From Geobacter sp. (GTDB lineage: Bacteria > Desulfobacterota > Desulfuromonadia > Geobacterales > Geobacteraceae), in NCBI GenBank assembly GCA_003490025.1, contig DNJC01000006.1, positions 68,658 to 132,657 on the forward strand: 64,000 nt of DNA, written 5' to 3'. Made by a program: the position numbers and the translations under genes. Under the pieces are notes generated by a model. It did not search any database. It was given only the letters and a program-made list of their open reading frames with translations, and was not told the origin of the DNA. Within the stretch, counting starts at the first letter, position 1. Each line of letters opens with the position of its first letter. Shown in pieces: positions 32,463 through 40,743 of this stretch.

Positions 32463-34445
32463 ATGGAACAGATATTATTCACGGCGCTGTTGTCGCTGTC
32501 TCTCGCGGTCTTTGGTTACAGCTGCTATCGCAGGCTTGCCCTCGTTGCCGTCGGGAGAGAGGATCAACGTTTCGACCAGCCGCTGGTCCGGTTCAAGGAG
32601 ATGCTGGTCTATGCCTTCGGCCAGAAAAGGGTCATCAGCCGCCCCTTCGGCCTGAACCACGGCGTCATCTTCTGGTCGTTCCTGGTACTGGCCCTCGCCA
32701 ACGGTGAGTTCCTCATCGCCGGGGTGCTTCCGGGCGTCTCTTTTTCGCTGTTGCCGGAGCCCTTGCACCGCGGACTCCTCTTCATATTCGACTGCTGCTC
32801 GATCGCGACCTTGATCGCCGTAGGCGTGGCCGCAGTCCGAAGGGTGGTGAACCCTCCCTTCGAGGAAGCCAGGACCTTCGAGGCCTTCTTCATCCTTTCC
32901 ATGATCGCGACCCTCATGCTCGCCTACCTGGGGATGAACGGCGCCGAGATAGCGCTGGGGCAAAAGAGCCCGGAAGGGATGCCGGTGTCGAGCCTCGCAG
33001 CGGCGTTTCTGCTCCATCTTCCCCTGGCAGGACAACTCCCCCAGCTCCCCGGCGTCTTATGGTGGATCCATGCCCTGGCGCTTCTGGGGTTCATGAACTT
33101 CCTGCCTTACAGCAAGCACATGCACATCCTGACAGCGATCCCCAACGTCTACCTGCGCAGGCTTGGCAAGAGCAACACCCAGGAGCGCGAGGAGTTCAGC
33201 GAGGGTAATTCTTTCGGCGCCAACAGCGTGGACCGTCTGAGTTGGAAGGACCTCCTCGATTCCCTTTCCTGCACCGAGTGCGGCAGATGCCAGAACGTCT
33301 GCCCGGCGGCCACCACCGGGAAGAAGCTCAACCCGAGAGAGGTGATGCACTCCATAAAGGAGAACCTGCTTGAAAACGGCAGGGCACTGGAAAAGGTCCG
33401 GGGGGACGCGGTGGGCGAAGCGTATATTTCTCTGATAGGAGAGGGGAGCACGGGGGGCGCAAGCGAAGCGGCTCTCTGGAGTTGCACCTCCTGCGGCGCC
33501 TGCATGGAGGTCTGCCCGGCCTTTATCGAGCATCTGCCTAAGATCGTGAAGATGCGGCGGCATCTGGTGCAGATGGAGGCGAAATTTCCGGAGGAGCTGC
33601 TGAACCTTTTCGAGAACATGGAGCAGCGTTCCAACCCCTGGGGGATGGCCCCGTCGGAACGGAGCAAGTGGAGTTCCCAGTTGACGCTGCGTCCTTTCCA
33701 GGCTGAGGAGACGGAATACCTCCTCTTTGTCGGTTGCTCAGGCGCTTTCGATGCCAGGAACAAGCAGGTGACCGTGGCTCTGACCCGCGTGCTCGATGCC
33801 GCCGGCGTCTCCTACGGCGTCCTCGGCAAGGAGGAGAAGTGCTGCGGGGAGAGCGTGCGCCGCCTCGGCAACGAATACCTCTTCGACGTCATGGCGAAGG
33901 AAATGGTGCAGCAGTTCCGGGCGAAGGGGGTGCGCAAGGTGATCACCCAGTGCCCGCACTGCTACAGCACCCTGAAAAACGATCTGCGACAGTACGGGCT
34001 GGAATTGGAGGTGCTGCACCACAGCGAGCTGATAAAGGATCTGATCGGGGGAGGCGCCCTGAAACTGGAGGCGACCGCAGGGGAGTTCGGCAAGGTGGTC
34101 TTCCACGACTCTTGCTACCTGGGACGGCATAACGGCGTCTACGATGCGCCGCGGGAGGTGATCCGCGAGGCGACCGGGCGTGCGGTGACCGAACTGGGGC
34201 GCAACCGGGACGAGGCCTTTTGCTGCGGGGCTGGCGGGGGAAGGATGTGGCTGGAGGAGCACGAAGGCACTCCCATCAACCGCAACAGGGTGAAGGAAGC
34301 GCTGGCGCACAACCCCGGCACCATCTGCGTCAGCTGCCCCTTCTGCATGACCATGTTCGAAGACGGCATCAAGGAGCAGCAGGGTAGCGGCGTGCAGGTA
34401 AAAGACCTGGCCGAGGTTGTCGCCATGGGGCTGAAACAGGCATAG
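32463..34445 (+). CDS. Membrane HdrD-like iron-sulfur oxidoreductase, probable ETF:(methyl)menaquinone oxidoreductase
   Basis: 660 residues. The N-terminal third has about five to six membrane helices of NarI-like cytochrome b type. A ferredoxin domain follows (about residues 270-360) with 'CTECGRCQNVCPA' and 'CTSCGACMEVCPAF'. Two CCG-type domains come last: 'CCGESVRRLG', 'QCPHCYSTL', 'DSCYLGRHNGVYDAPR' and 'CCGAGGGRMW'. This is the layout of the EMO-type enzyme that links EtfAB to the menaquinone pool in anaerobes. GGAG lies eight bases before the ATG at 32463. With etfBA it forms a complete ETF-to-membrane module. FixC and FixX are absent. Confidence 0.85.
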   Translation: MEQILFTALLSLSLAVFGYSCYRRLALVAVGREDQRFDQPLVRFKEMLVYAFGQKRVISRPFGLNHGVIFWSFLVLALANGEFLIAGVLPGVSFSLLPEPLHRGLLFIFDCCSIATLIAVGVAAVRRVVNPPFEEARTFEAFFILSMIATLMLAYLGMNGAEIALGQKSPEGMPVSSLAAAFLLHLPLAGQLPQLPGVLWWIHALALLGFMNFLPYSKHMHILTAIPNVYLRRLGKSNTQEREEFSEGNSFGANSVDRLSWKDLLDSLSCTECGRCQNVCPAATTGKKLNPREVMHSIKENLLENGRALEKVRGDAVGEAYISLIGEGSTGGASEAALWSCTSCGACMEVCPAFIEHLPKIVKMRRHLVQMEAKFPEELLNLFENMEQRSNPWGMAPSERSKWSSQLTLRPFQAEETEYLLFVGCSGAFDARNKQVTVALTRVLDAAGVSYGVLGKEEKCCGESVRRLGNEYLFDVMAKEMVQQFRAKGVRKVITQCPHCYSTLKNDLRQYGLELEVLHHSELIKDLIGGGALKLEATAGEFGKVVFHDSCYLGRHNGVYDAPREVIREATGRAVTELGRNRDEAFCCGAGGGRMWLEEHEGTPINRNRVKEALAHNPGTICVSCPFCMTMFEDGIKEQQGSGVQVKDLAEVVAMGLKQA

Positions 34446-34470
34446 CAAAAGAGACGGGTCAGGAGTGCGC

Positions 34471-35334
34471 TTAGGCGCACCCTTCAATCAGGTTCATCAA
34501 CGATAAGGCATGCTCCTCGTTCAGGTGCAGATTGGAATAGAGATAAACCTCTTCCGTCTCGGGATGCACCAGCTTCCTGATGTCGGAGAACTCGGGTCCG
34601 TTGAGCACCCGGACGATGAAATGCTGCAGTGAATTGGAGGGAATGCCGAACACCTGGCTGCAGAACATGCTCGCCTTGGTCGGCCTCGGGTAGATCTTCG
34701 ATTCCTCCCTCACCACGTGCGCAATGGTGGTGCAGGCGTCGTTGACAGCTGTCCGCGCCAGGAGCGCGGCGTATTTCTCCGTTACATGCAGATCGCAGTA
34801 CAGGTACAGTTCACCGCTGTAGGCAGCCACCGTCTTCAGATCCCTGTAGCAGTTCTGTGTCTGCATCTCGTTCAGGATCGAGCAAATCTTCACCGGTTTG
34901 ATGTCGGGCCAGAGCGCATAAATGGCGCCGAGAGGGGTCAGCGCGGTGGCGATCCGGGAATCTCTCCGGACCTTCTGAGCGATAACGTGTTTCACTTCCT
35001 CCATATGCCCCTTGGCAGTCGCCTCGCTATGACTGATATGCGACGCCGAGTACAGGAACAGCTGACCCGATGCGGTCGTGATCGTCTTGATGTCGTTATA
35101 ATGCGTATCGTCCGCTATCTCAGCGATAATTGTTTTCTGCATGTGCGAGGGGAGATGTTTGGAGAGCACTGTCGCGATGTGGATCGGTGTCAGAGAGAAG
35201 TGTCTCCTGGCATTGCTTCTGACGGTATGAGCAAGCTTTGCCTTTACCTCCGCAAGCTGGGCAGTCAGGGATGTGTCGCCGGAAGGCATTTCGTTTTTCA
35301 GGTGAGAGTTCTCGAGGTTTAGGCGGCCGTACAT
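34471..35334 (-). CDS. Protein of three tandem ~85-residue repeats, unknown function
   Basis: 287 residues. Three units cover about residues 26-110, 111-196 and 197-285. Each begins with a helix containing 'VR.(D/N/E)(A/S)R/K', has a 'LTP'-like strand, and ends '(D)IKT...SG(Q/E)L(F/Y)LY....H(I/V/L)', with about 24-30 residues of recognisable similarity between units. No catalytic motif and no signal or membrane segment is seen, so it is probably cytoplasmic; a nucleic-acid-binding or ligand-binding array is possible but unproven. The start at 35334 has GAGG twelve bases upstream, so it is uncertain. It is convergent with the oxidoreductase gene. Confidence 0.6.
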   Translation of the reverse strand: MYGRLNLENSHLKNEMPSGDTSLTAQLAEVKAKLAHTVRSNARRHFSLTPIHIATVLSKHLPSHMQKTIIAEIADDTHYNDIKTITTASGQLFLYSASHISHSEATAKGHMEEVKHVIAQKVRRDSRIATALTPLGAIYALWPDIKPVKICSILNEMQTQNCYRDLKTVAAYSGELYLYCDLHVTEKYAALLARTAVNDACTTIAHVVREESKIYPRPTKASMFCSQVFGIPSNSLQHFIVRVLNGPEFSDIRKLVHPETEEVYLYSNLHLNEEHALSLMNLIEGCA

Positions 35335-35479
35335 AGTCGGTATGGTCCTCGCTTTCCAGATTAATTACGACTAACACAGCTTCTTATGATAAATGATATT
35401 TCTCCTGTGTAAACCGGTACCGGCAGAAATTTTTCGCGCTTTCCCCATTCCTCGATCGATCCCGCTGCTTCGCATGGAA

Positions 35480-37012
35480 TCACTTCTTCACAGCGGCGCC
35501 TATAAAGTCCGCTGCGTCCTTTTTCAACTCAACAAGTGAATCGCTCTCCAGGTACATCATGTGTCCCGCACGGTAACGGCGGATGGTGATGTTCTTGCGC
35601 AGATCGGCGCCCAGCCCGAGGTGGGAGACCGTGTACTCCGTGGCGAAATGCGGGGTGGCCAGGTCGAAGAGCCCCGAGGCGATGAACACCTTCATGTAGG
35701 GGTTCTTGGCCATGGTGTTGCGCAGGTTCTCGCTGCTGTCCGCATAGCTGTTTTTCGCCTCCCAGTCCCAGCGTCCGATCCCTCCGCCCAAGGTGAAGTA
35801 TTCCAGGTCGCATTGAAACCCCAGGTCCTCGCGCACGTACTTGTTCAGAGCCGCGGTGAAGGGAGGGCGTATGGTGGTGACCGTCGGGTCGAATCCCGGG
35901 GCTCTGGCAGGTTCATGGTTTTCCGCGCTGAAGCGGCTGTCCATCGTCCCCACCATGCGTCCCTGATCGCGCAGCAGCTCCCTTACGAAATCGCGGCTGT
36001 CGACGCGCAAGTTCCTGTTGGCGACGAAATCGGCGTTCAGCCCAGTGAAAGCGCCCAGCTTTTCCGCGGTGGCGCGCCGCTCCGTGGGAGTCAGCCTGTC
36101 TCCGCTGTTGAGGGCCGCCTGGTAATCCGTTGCCGCCCACTTCTCGGCACCGGCCAGGGTCCGATCAAGATCCGCCTGCAACTCGGGTGCTAGTCTCTTG
36201 TGATACCAGGCCGTTGCCGCGTAGCTGGGAAGGAAAAGCTGGTAAGGGAGATCGTTGCCGAAGTCGAAAGCGAGGGTCTGCATGTTCATGACGCAGGAAA
36301 CCAGCATTATTCCGTTCAGCGCCATGCCGTGCTCGACCAGGTACTCGGCAAGGCCGGCCGACCGGAAGCTCCCGTAGCTCTCTCCGACGAGAAAGAGCGG
36401 TGCTCCCCAAGCCTGGTGGCGGGTCAGGTAAAGCCTGATGAACCTGCCAAGACAGTCGATGTCGCCTTGAACGGAGGTGAATTTCTTGGCCAACTCGGGC
36501 TTGGACGCCCTGCTGTAGCCGGTGCCGACCGGATCGACGAAGACGAGGTCGGCGACGTCGAGCCAACTGTGGGCGTTGTCGACCAGTTGGAAGGGGGGGG
36601 AGGGCATGTTCCCGTCGGGCAGCATCTGCACCCGTTTCGGGCCGAGGGCGCCAAGGTGGAGCCAGACAGAAGCGGCCCCGGGCCCGCCGTTGAAGACGAA
36701 CAGTAGCGGGCGCGGCTTCGCTGCGTCAGCTTTTTCCGCTCGATAGGAGATGTAGAAGATGTGCGCTTCGGTCTCGCCGGCGTCGTTAGTTACCGGCAAC
36801 TGTCCGGCGGTAGCCAGATAGGCGAAATCCTTGCCGCCGATGCGGACCTTGTGCTTTGTGGTAACGGTACGGGACGCGGCCAGCGTCTTGTCCTGCTCAT
36901 CCTGCTTATCCGCGTGTTCCTGCTTTCCCTCGGTCTGCTCCGCTGCAGACTGTGACACAGGAACAACGACTGCAACTGTCAACGCAAGAATCAACAGTAA
37001 ACGCTTGAACAA
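35480..37012 (-). CDS. Exported serine carboxypeptidase, peptidase family S10
   Basis: 510 residues with a signal peptide (about 1-24). Alpha/beta hydrolase fold of S10: 'FVFNGGPGAASVWLHLGALGP' (oxyanion region), 'LVFVDPVGTGYS', nucleophile in 'LVGESYGSFR', later Asp near 'FIASGLFDLATP' and His in 'RAGHMMY'. It cleaves C-terminal residues from peptides, presumably in the periplasm. The start is TTG at 37012, with GGAGG six bases upstream. A charged Glu/Lys/Asp-rich segment (about 25-45) separates signal and domain. It stands alone. Confidence 0.9.
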   Translation of the reverse strand: MFKRLLLILALTVAVVVPVSQSAAEQTEGKQEHADKQDEQDKTLAASRTVTTKHKVRIGGKDFAYLATAGQLPVTNDAGETEAHIFYISYRAEKADAAKPRPLLFVFNGGPGAASVWLHLGALGPKRVQMLPDGNMPSPPFQLVDNAHSWLDVADLVFVDPVGTGYSRASKPELAKKFTSVQGDIDCLGRFIRLYLTRHQAWGAPLFLVGESYGSFRSAGLAEYLVEHGMALNGIMLVSCVMNMQTLAFDFGNDLPYQLFLPSYAATAWYHKRLAPELQADLDRTLAGAEKWAATDYQAALNSGDRLTPTERRATAEKLGAFTGLNADFVANRNLRVDSRDFVRELLRDQGRMVGTMDSRFSAENHEPARAPGFDPTVTTIRPPFTAALNKYVREDLGFQCDLEYFTLGGGIGRWDWEAKNSYADSSENLRNTMAKNPYMKVFIASGLFDLATPHFATEYTVSHLGLGADLRKNITIRRYRAGHMMYLESDSLVELKKDAADFIGAAVKK

Positions 37013-37142
37013 GTCCCACCTCCGGTGTTGCTTCAGTCGATATCAAGTCAGCTGTGAATCAGATTCTTTTGACTGAAGGAGCTTATCACAGGAGAGATGT
37101 TAACGGAAGGAGTGTAGCGTAGATATGAAAACCAGTAGCACC

Positions 37143-37206
37143 TGTAGGAGCGGCATTCCTGCCGCGATCAGCCAGCGGTCATCGCGGCAGGAATGCCGCT
37201 CCTACA
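37143..37206. repeat. Full palindrome of the GTAGGAGCGGCATTCCTGCCGC family
   Basis: Two perfect 26-base inverted arms (37143-37168 and 37181-37206) around a 12-base loop. A further degenerate half arm follows at 37227-37245. The same arms occur with an 11-base loop inside the pfaA coding sequence. Confidence 0.9.
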
Positions 37207-37277
37207 AGGGGACCGTTGGCTGATCAATCGCGGCAGGGATGCCGCACCTTTAAATCTCCCCAGGGTAACGGGGAAAC

Positions 37278-38486
37278 TCAATATGCCACGTAGGGACCGG
37301 CGCCGAGGGGAGACGTCGTCCCCTCTATCCCGAAGAAGACGTCACGCCCCATGAAGAAGGGGAGGCCCCAGTCGAAACCGAAGGTCGAGGGACCGGCGAC
37401 GTTGCTGAAGACGTTGTTGGGGGACGCGACCAGCGTCAGGAAATTCGAAACGCTGAAGGAGACGTTTTGGCTTGGACTTCCGTTAGCACCGACGCTGGTG
37501 GCAAGAAGCGCCCTGGCCAGCGGCGGGCAGTACCAGTCCGCGTTCGGCGCTTCACAAACCGGCAGTACGGTCGGATCGGCATTGGGGAAGAACAGCCCGT
37601 TGGAACCGGTATCAAGAAAGCCGACGGTGTTGATGCCGTTGAAGATGGTCCTGAAGTCCCCGTTTTGGTCGGTGGGGAAGACGGTCGGCGCGACAGGGGT
37701 ATTGTTGGTCCTCGTCCCGATGCCGAATATGACCGAGCCATCAAGCGACGGCACGCCGCTGACAGGGACTTCGGGGAATCTGACCAGCAGCCCGTTGTTG
37801 TCCACGGGCAGACGCGCTACCGGGTTTTGCACCTGATCTGCAAGTGCGACGGTCGTTCCCGTGCAACTGGTCCCGATGCAACTGTAATATATGCCGTTGG
37901 CCGAGCTGAAAACGCAGCCAGGGCCGCAATCCTCGGCCAAGACTCCGACGCCCAGGATTCCCGAGAACCCGGAAGAGACCGGACTTGGGTCGGCATTGGC
38001 GCAGGGGAGGGGGAGCGTGCCAAAGGTCGCGTCGATCACCTGTATCGGCATGGTCACCGCCGGTTCAGTCCCCAGTTTCACGGCCGCCCGCTTGATCGGC
38101 CCCCAGAGGGAGGAGCCGTCCGCGAACTGGACGCAACCGGTAAGGGAACCGGTCCCGTTTGCAACCTGCGGCAGCGCGAGGGACGGGATCGCCTGCTGGA
38201 AGATGCGCAAGCCGTAGCTCCCGGTGTCCAGCAGGATGTCGTCGACCGTCTGGCAGACAGAGAGATCGGGGTTGCAGATGGTCACGCTCACGCATGGCTT
38301 GTTGAGATAGCTGGATGCCGAGCAGAGCGAGCCATTGACGGTCACCGCCATGACGTTGGCTGGAGTCGATCCGTCGGTGACCACGTCGATCGGTGCAGGA
38401 TTGCCGCCTCCGCCACCGCCACATCCGGCCGCCAGGACAATAGCCGAAAAGAGCAGCATGCTTGCCAGTAGCTTAATGGATATCAT
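37278..38486 (-). CDS. DUF3443 lipoprotein with two DTG motifs
   Basis: 402 residues. Lipobox 'LAAGC' near residue 22 followed by a glycine run, so it is probably a lipid-anchored periplasmic or outer-membrane protein. The family is DUF3443, of unknown function. Two motifs, 'ILLDTGSYGLRIF' (about residue 83) and 'GFLDTGSNGLFF' (about residue 290), resemble the paired catalytic Asp-Thr-Gly of two-lobed pepsins. Several Cys pairs suggest disulfides. Its start lies 14 bases inside the DUF2844 gene, so the two are translated together. Confidence 0.8.
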   Translation of the reverse strand: MISIKLLASMLLFSAIVLAAGCGGGGGGNPAPIDVVTDGSTPANVMAVTVNGSLCSASSYLNKPCVSVTICNPDLSVCQTVDDILLDTGSYGLRIFQQAIPSLALPQVANGTGSLTGCVQFADGSSLWGPIKRAAVKLGTEPAVTMPIQVIDATFGTLPLPCANADPSPVSSGFSGILGVGVLAEDCGPGCVFSSANGIYYSCIGTSCTGTTVALADQVQNPVARLPVDNNGLLVRFPEVPVSGVPSLDGSVIFGIGTRTNNTPVAPTVFPTDQNGDFRTIFNGINTVGFLDTGSNGLFFPNADPTVLPVCEAPNADWYCPPLARALLATSVGANGSPSQNVSFSVSNFLTLVASPNNVFSNVAGPSTFGFDWGLPFFMGRDVFFGIEGTTSPLGAGPYVAY

Positions 38487-38937
38487 AGAGGCTCACTCCT
38501 TCGGGGACGAGTTCGGGAAGGTAGGCTCGCCCCTGCAGATTGCGCATGTGGCCCCAGGTCTCGACGACGACGCGGTCCGACTTCACCTGCGTCTGCCGTC
38601 TCCCCAACCGTCGTGGCTGCCGGCCGAGAGCGTCCCGGTACTCCTGGTTGTAGGAGCCCAGCAGCACAGAGAGATCCGGATGTGCCAGTCCGTTCCAGGC
38701 CACGGCAAAGACGGTACCCGACGTCGTTACGTATTCGCGGATGCACGTCGTTGCCGACGATATCTCCGCAATCGTATAGCCGGTGCGACTGGTGCTGGAA
38801 CGCGCGACGGCGGAGAGTGCTTCGCCGTCCCTGGCGATCGATTCGGCAGGCTCGCCCAGAGTCGCTTCTGACCATCGCGGTGCGACAAGCGTTACGAGCC
38901 CGAGAGACAGGTAGATCGTTACTCGTCGAAGGTTCAT
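38473..38937 (-). CDS. DUF2844 exported protein
   Basis: 154 residues with an N-terminal signal peptide. Matches DUF2844: 'ATLGEPAESIARD', 'YTIAEISSATTCIREYVTTSGTVFAVAWNGLAHPDLSVLLGSY' and 'WGHMRNLQGRAYLPELVPEGVSLYDI'. I have the impression that DUF2844 and DUF3443 genes are paired in other bacteria. The ATG at 38937 is preferred over an in-frame start four codons upstream. The gene overlaps its partner by 14 bases. Confidence 0.8.
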   Translation of the reverse strand: MNLRRVTIYLSLGLVTLVAPRWSEATLGEPAESIARDGEALSAVARSSTSRTGYTIAEISSATTCIREYVTTSGTVFAVAWNGLAHPDLSVLLGSYNQEYRDALGRQPRRLGRRQTQVKSDRVVVETWGHMRNLQGRAYLPELVPEGVSLYDIH

Positions 38938-39095
38938 GGCAATCCCCACTTTTGGAGCGTTAGCGGCCTATGAAAAAACAGTTTTCCATTTTACCACGGC
39001 AAACGGATTTGCCTTATAGACGTCTAATTTTCAATTATGGTTGATTGAAATAGTCGGCAGGAATGGGCGAGAGTGAAGTGAAGCTGAAACGGGGG

Positions 39096-39124
39096 AAAAA
39101 AGAGGGGCGCGTGAAGCGCCCCTC
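39096..39124 (-). terminator. Rho-independent terminator of the OmpH-like gene
   Basis: On the minus strand GAGGGGCGC, loop TTCAC, GCGCCCCTC, then six T. Stem of nine perfect pairs, 36 bases after the stop codon. Confidence 0.9.
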
Positions 39125-39159
39125 GGGGGTGGTTTGGGATGGACAGCCTGCCGTGGCCG

Positions 39160-39825
39160 CTATTTAGAAGGCTTCTTCTGGTTCAACAGTTCCACGATGT
39201 CGTCGGTGACGTCCTTCGGTCTGATGGTGTCCACGATGTACAGGACAGCCTTTTCCTCGATGAGCGCCGTGTAGCCGTTGGCCATTGCGTAGTCGGCAGA
39301 GGCCTTCTTGATCTTCTGGTACAGCTCGGTCATCAACTTGTCCTGCAGTTCCTGCATTTCGGTCTCGCTGGAGCGGACAAGTTTCTGCCAATCCTCGAAT
39401 TTCTTCTGCAGTTCCTTTCCTTTGGCGGCACGCTCGGTGGGTGACATGGTCGGCAGTTTGGCCTCCGCGGCACTTTTCAGCTTCTCGAGCGCCTTCTGGC
39501 GGGCCTCGATCTTGGCCTTGAGTTTCTCGGATTTCGCCTTGAGCGTCGCGGCGGAAGCCTTGCCTTCGGCGGACTCGGTTGCGATCCTGCTGGCGGTCAC
39601 GTAGCCGAGCTTTACCTCGGGCGCCATGGCTGCGGCAGGCTGTGCCGCGGTTGCCGGAGCAGGAGCCGCGGCGGGCTGAGCAGGAGCTGCGGTGGACGGC
39701 GCAGGTGCGGTCGCAGCCGGAGCGGCGGGCTTGGAGGCTTCAGGTGTGGCATCGGCGGCAAATCCGTTACCGGCGAGAAGGACGGTAAGGGCGGAGCCGA
39801 TAAGGAGTTTGGCGAAGCGGGTCAT
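39160..39825 (-). CDS. OmpH/Skp-like periplasmic protein with Ala/Pro-rich N-terminal linker
   Basis: 221 residues. Signal peptide (about 1-24), an Ala/Pro-rich low-complexity stretch (about 25-68), then an OmpH-like domain 'KLGYVTASRIATESAEGKAS' followed by a long Lys/Glu coiled coil and 'YTALIEEKAVLYI.D'. Skp/OmpH proteins are trimeric chaperones holding outer-membrane proteins; the Ala/Pro tail is not part of classic Skp. AAGGAC precedes the ATG. No bamA or lpxD neighbour is present, so this is a stand-alone paralogue. Confidence 0.8.
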   Translation of the reverse strand: MTRFAKLLIGSALTVLLAGNGFAADATPEASKPAAPAATAPAPSTAAPAQPAAAPAPATAAQPAAAMAPEVKLGYVTASRIATESAEGKASAATLKAKSEKLKAKIEARQKALEKLKSAAEAKLPTMSPTERAAKGKELQKKFEDWQKLVRSSETEMQELQDKLMTELYQKIKKASADYAMANGYTALIEEKAVLYIVDTIRPKDVTDDIVELLNQKKPSK

Positions 39826-39900
39826 GTGATTGTCCTTTTGGAAGTGTAGTGGGTGACTTCGATCGAGAGAGAATAAAACGTTTGAACCACTTTGGCAATT

Positions 39901-40064
39901 AAAAGAACGGAACTATCTACCATTGATTATTGGGACCTCCCCCTTTCGCAAAGGGGGATCGAGGGGGATTTAGTCAGCTCAGGTGAGCAAAATCCCCCCT
40001 TCCCCCCTTTGCAAAGGGGGGTAAAGGCACAAGCCTTTGTTTTGGATAGTTCCGTAAAAGAACG
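39901..40064. mobile_element. MITE-like element with terminal inverted repeats and flanking direct repeat
   Basis: The nine-base direct repeat AAAAGAACG lies at 39901-39909 and 40056-40064. Inside it, ACGGAACTATC (39907-39917) is inverted as GATAGTTCCGT (40045-40055). The 146-base interior is a large palindrome of C-runs and G-runs (CCCCCTTT...AAAGGGGG and AAATCCCCC). It has no coding capacity. The structure fits a non-autonomous miniature transposable element with target-site duplication. Confidence 0.7.
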
Positions 40065-40154
40065 ACTCGTGCTCGCTTCCATAGTGTCTACAGAATCCGT
40101 ATTGACTCGTTTACCCGGCGCTGTTACCATGCCCGCAGTCAAGAGGAGCGCGAT

Positions 40155-40445
40155 ATGTCCGATATAAAAGAGAGATTGAAGTCCGCAATGGCGACCGGTA
40201 CCGCTGACAGCGCTTTATTGGGCGACGCGCTGCGGGAGATAACCGAACTCAGACAGAGGCGGGACGCGTTCGAGGAGATCCTGATAGTGCTGGCACGCAC
40301 CGAGCTTCCGTGGGATGATGAAGGAAACCCGACGGAAGGTCTCCCGCACTTCAAGGAGCGCTACCGTAACGCCATGCACGAGGCTTCCCAACTGCTCGGG
40401 CTCGACATGCGCAGCACCATCACCCGGACCGAGCCTCGAACCTAG
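40155..40445 (+). CDS. Small hypothetical protein
   Basis: 96 residues, charged, probably helical; 'LLGDALREITELRQRRDAFEEILIVLARTELPWDDEG'. GAGGAG lies six bases before the ATG. No family recognised, no membrane segment, no catalytic motif. First of four co-directed small genes ending with a YhaV-like toxin gene. Confidence 0.6.
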   Translation: MSDIKERLKSAMATGTADSALLGDALREITELRQRRDAFEEILIVLARTELPWDDEGNPTEGLPHFKERYRNAMHEASQLLGLDMRSTITRTEPRT

Positions 40446-40468
40446 ACATCCGCAGCACCGGAGCATTC

Positions 40469-40735
40469 ATGTCCCAAGATATCCTGCAGTACGTTTACGT
40501 CGGCGTTTTCTTCCTGCTTCCGGGCTGCGTCGGCGCCTGGATCGCCTGGACCAAGGGGAAAAACCCCCTCCTGTGGTTCCTGCTCAACGGCGTGTTCCCA
40601 CCCACCCTGATGGTTACCATCTTCTCGAAACCTGCGCGTCCCGTGCAGGGACACTATCGGCAATGCCCCAAGTGCCGCGAATTCAGCAAGTGGCGCGAAA
40701 GCTCATGCCGGTTCTGCCAGACCGACCTGGCCTGA
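40469..40735 (+). CDS. Small membrane protein with C-terminal zinc ribbon
   Basis: 88 residues. Two probable membrane helices (about 7-26 and 33-51), then a four-Cys zinc-ribbon-like knuckle 'CPKCREFSKWRESSCRFC'. Function unknown; membrane-anchored zinc ribbons are common in small uncharacterised proteins. It starts 23 bases after the previous stop and precedes a GTG-start gene by eight bases. Confidence 0.6.
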   Translation: MSQDILQYVYVGVFFLLPGCVGAWIAWTKGKNPLLWFLLNGVFPPTLMVTIFSKPARPVQGHYRQCPKCREFSKWRESSCRFCQTDLA

Positions 40736-40743
40736 GTTAGCCT

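Noticed and set aside
35120..35377. A minus-strand frame with a CxxC-like 'CPACGGKGKAC' stretch
   Set aside because: It overlaps the three-repeat protein in another frame; the repeat pattern shows the other frame is the real one, and the Cys motif is isolated.
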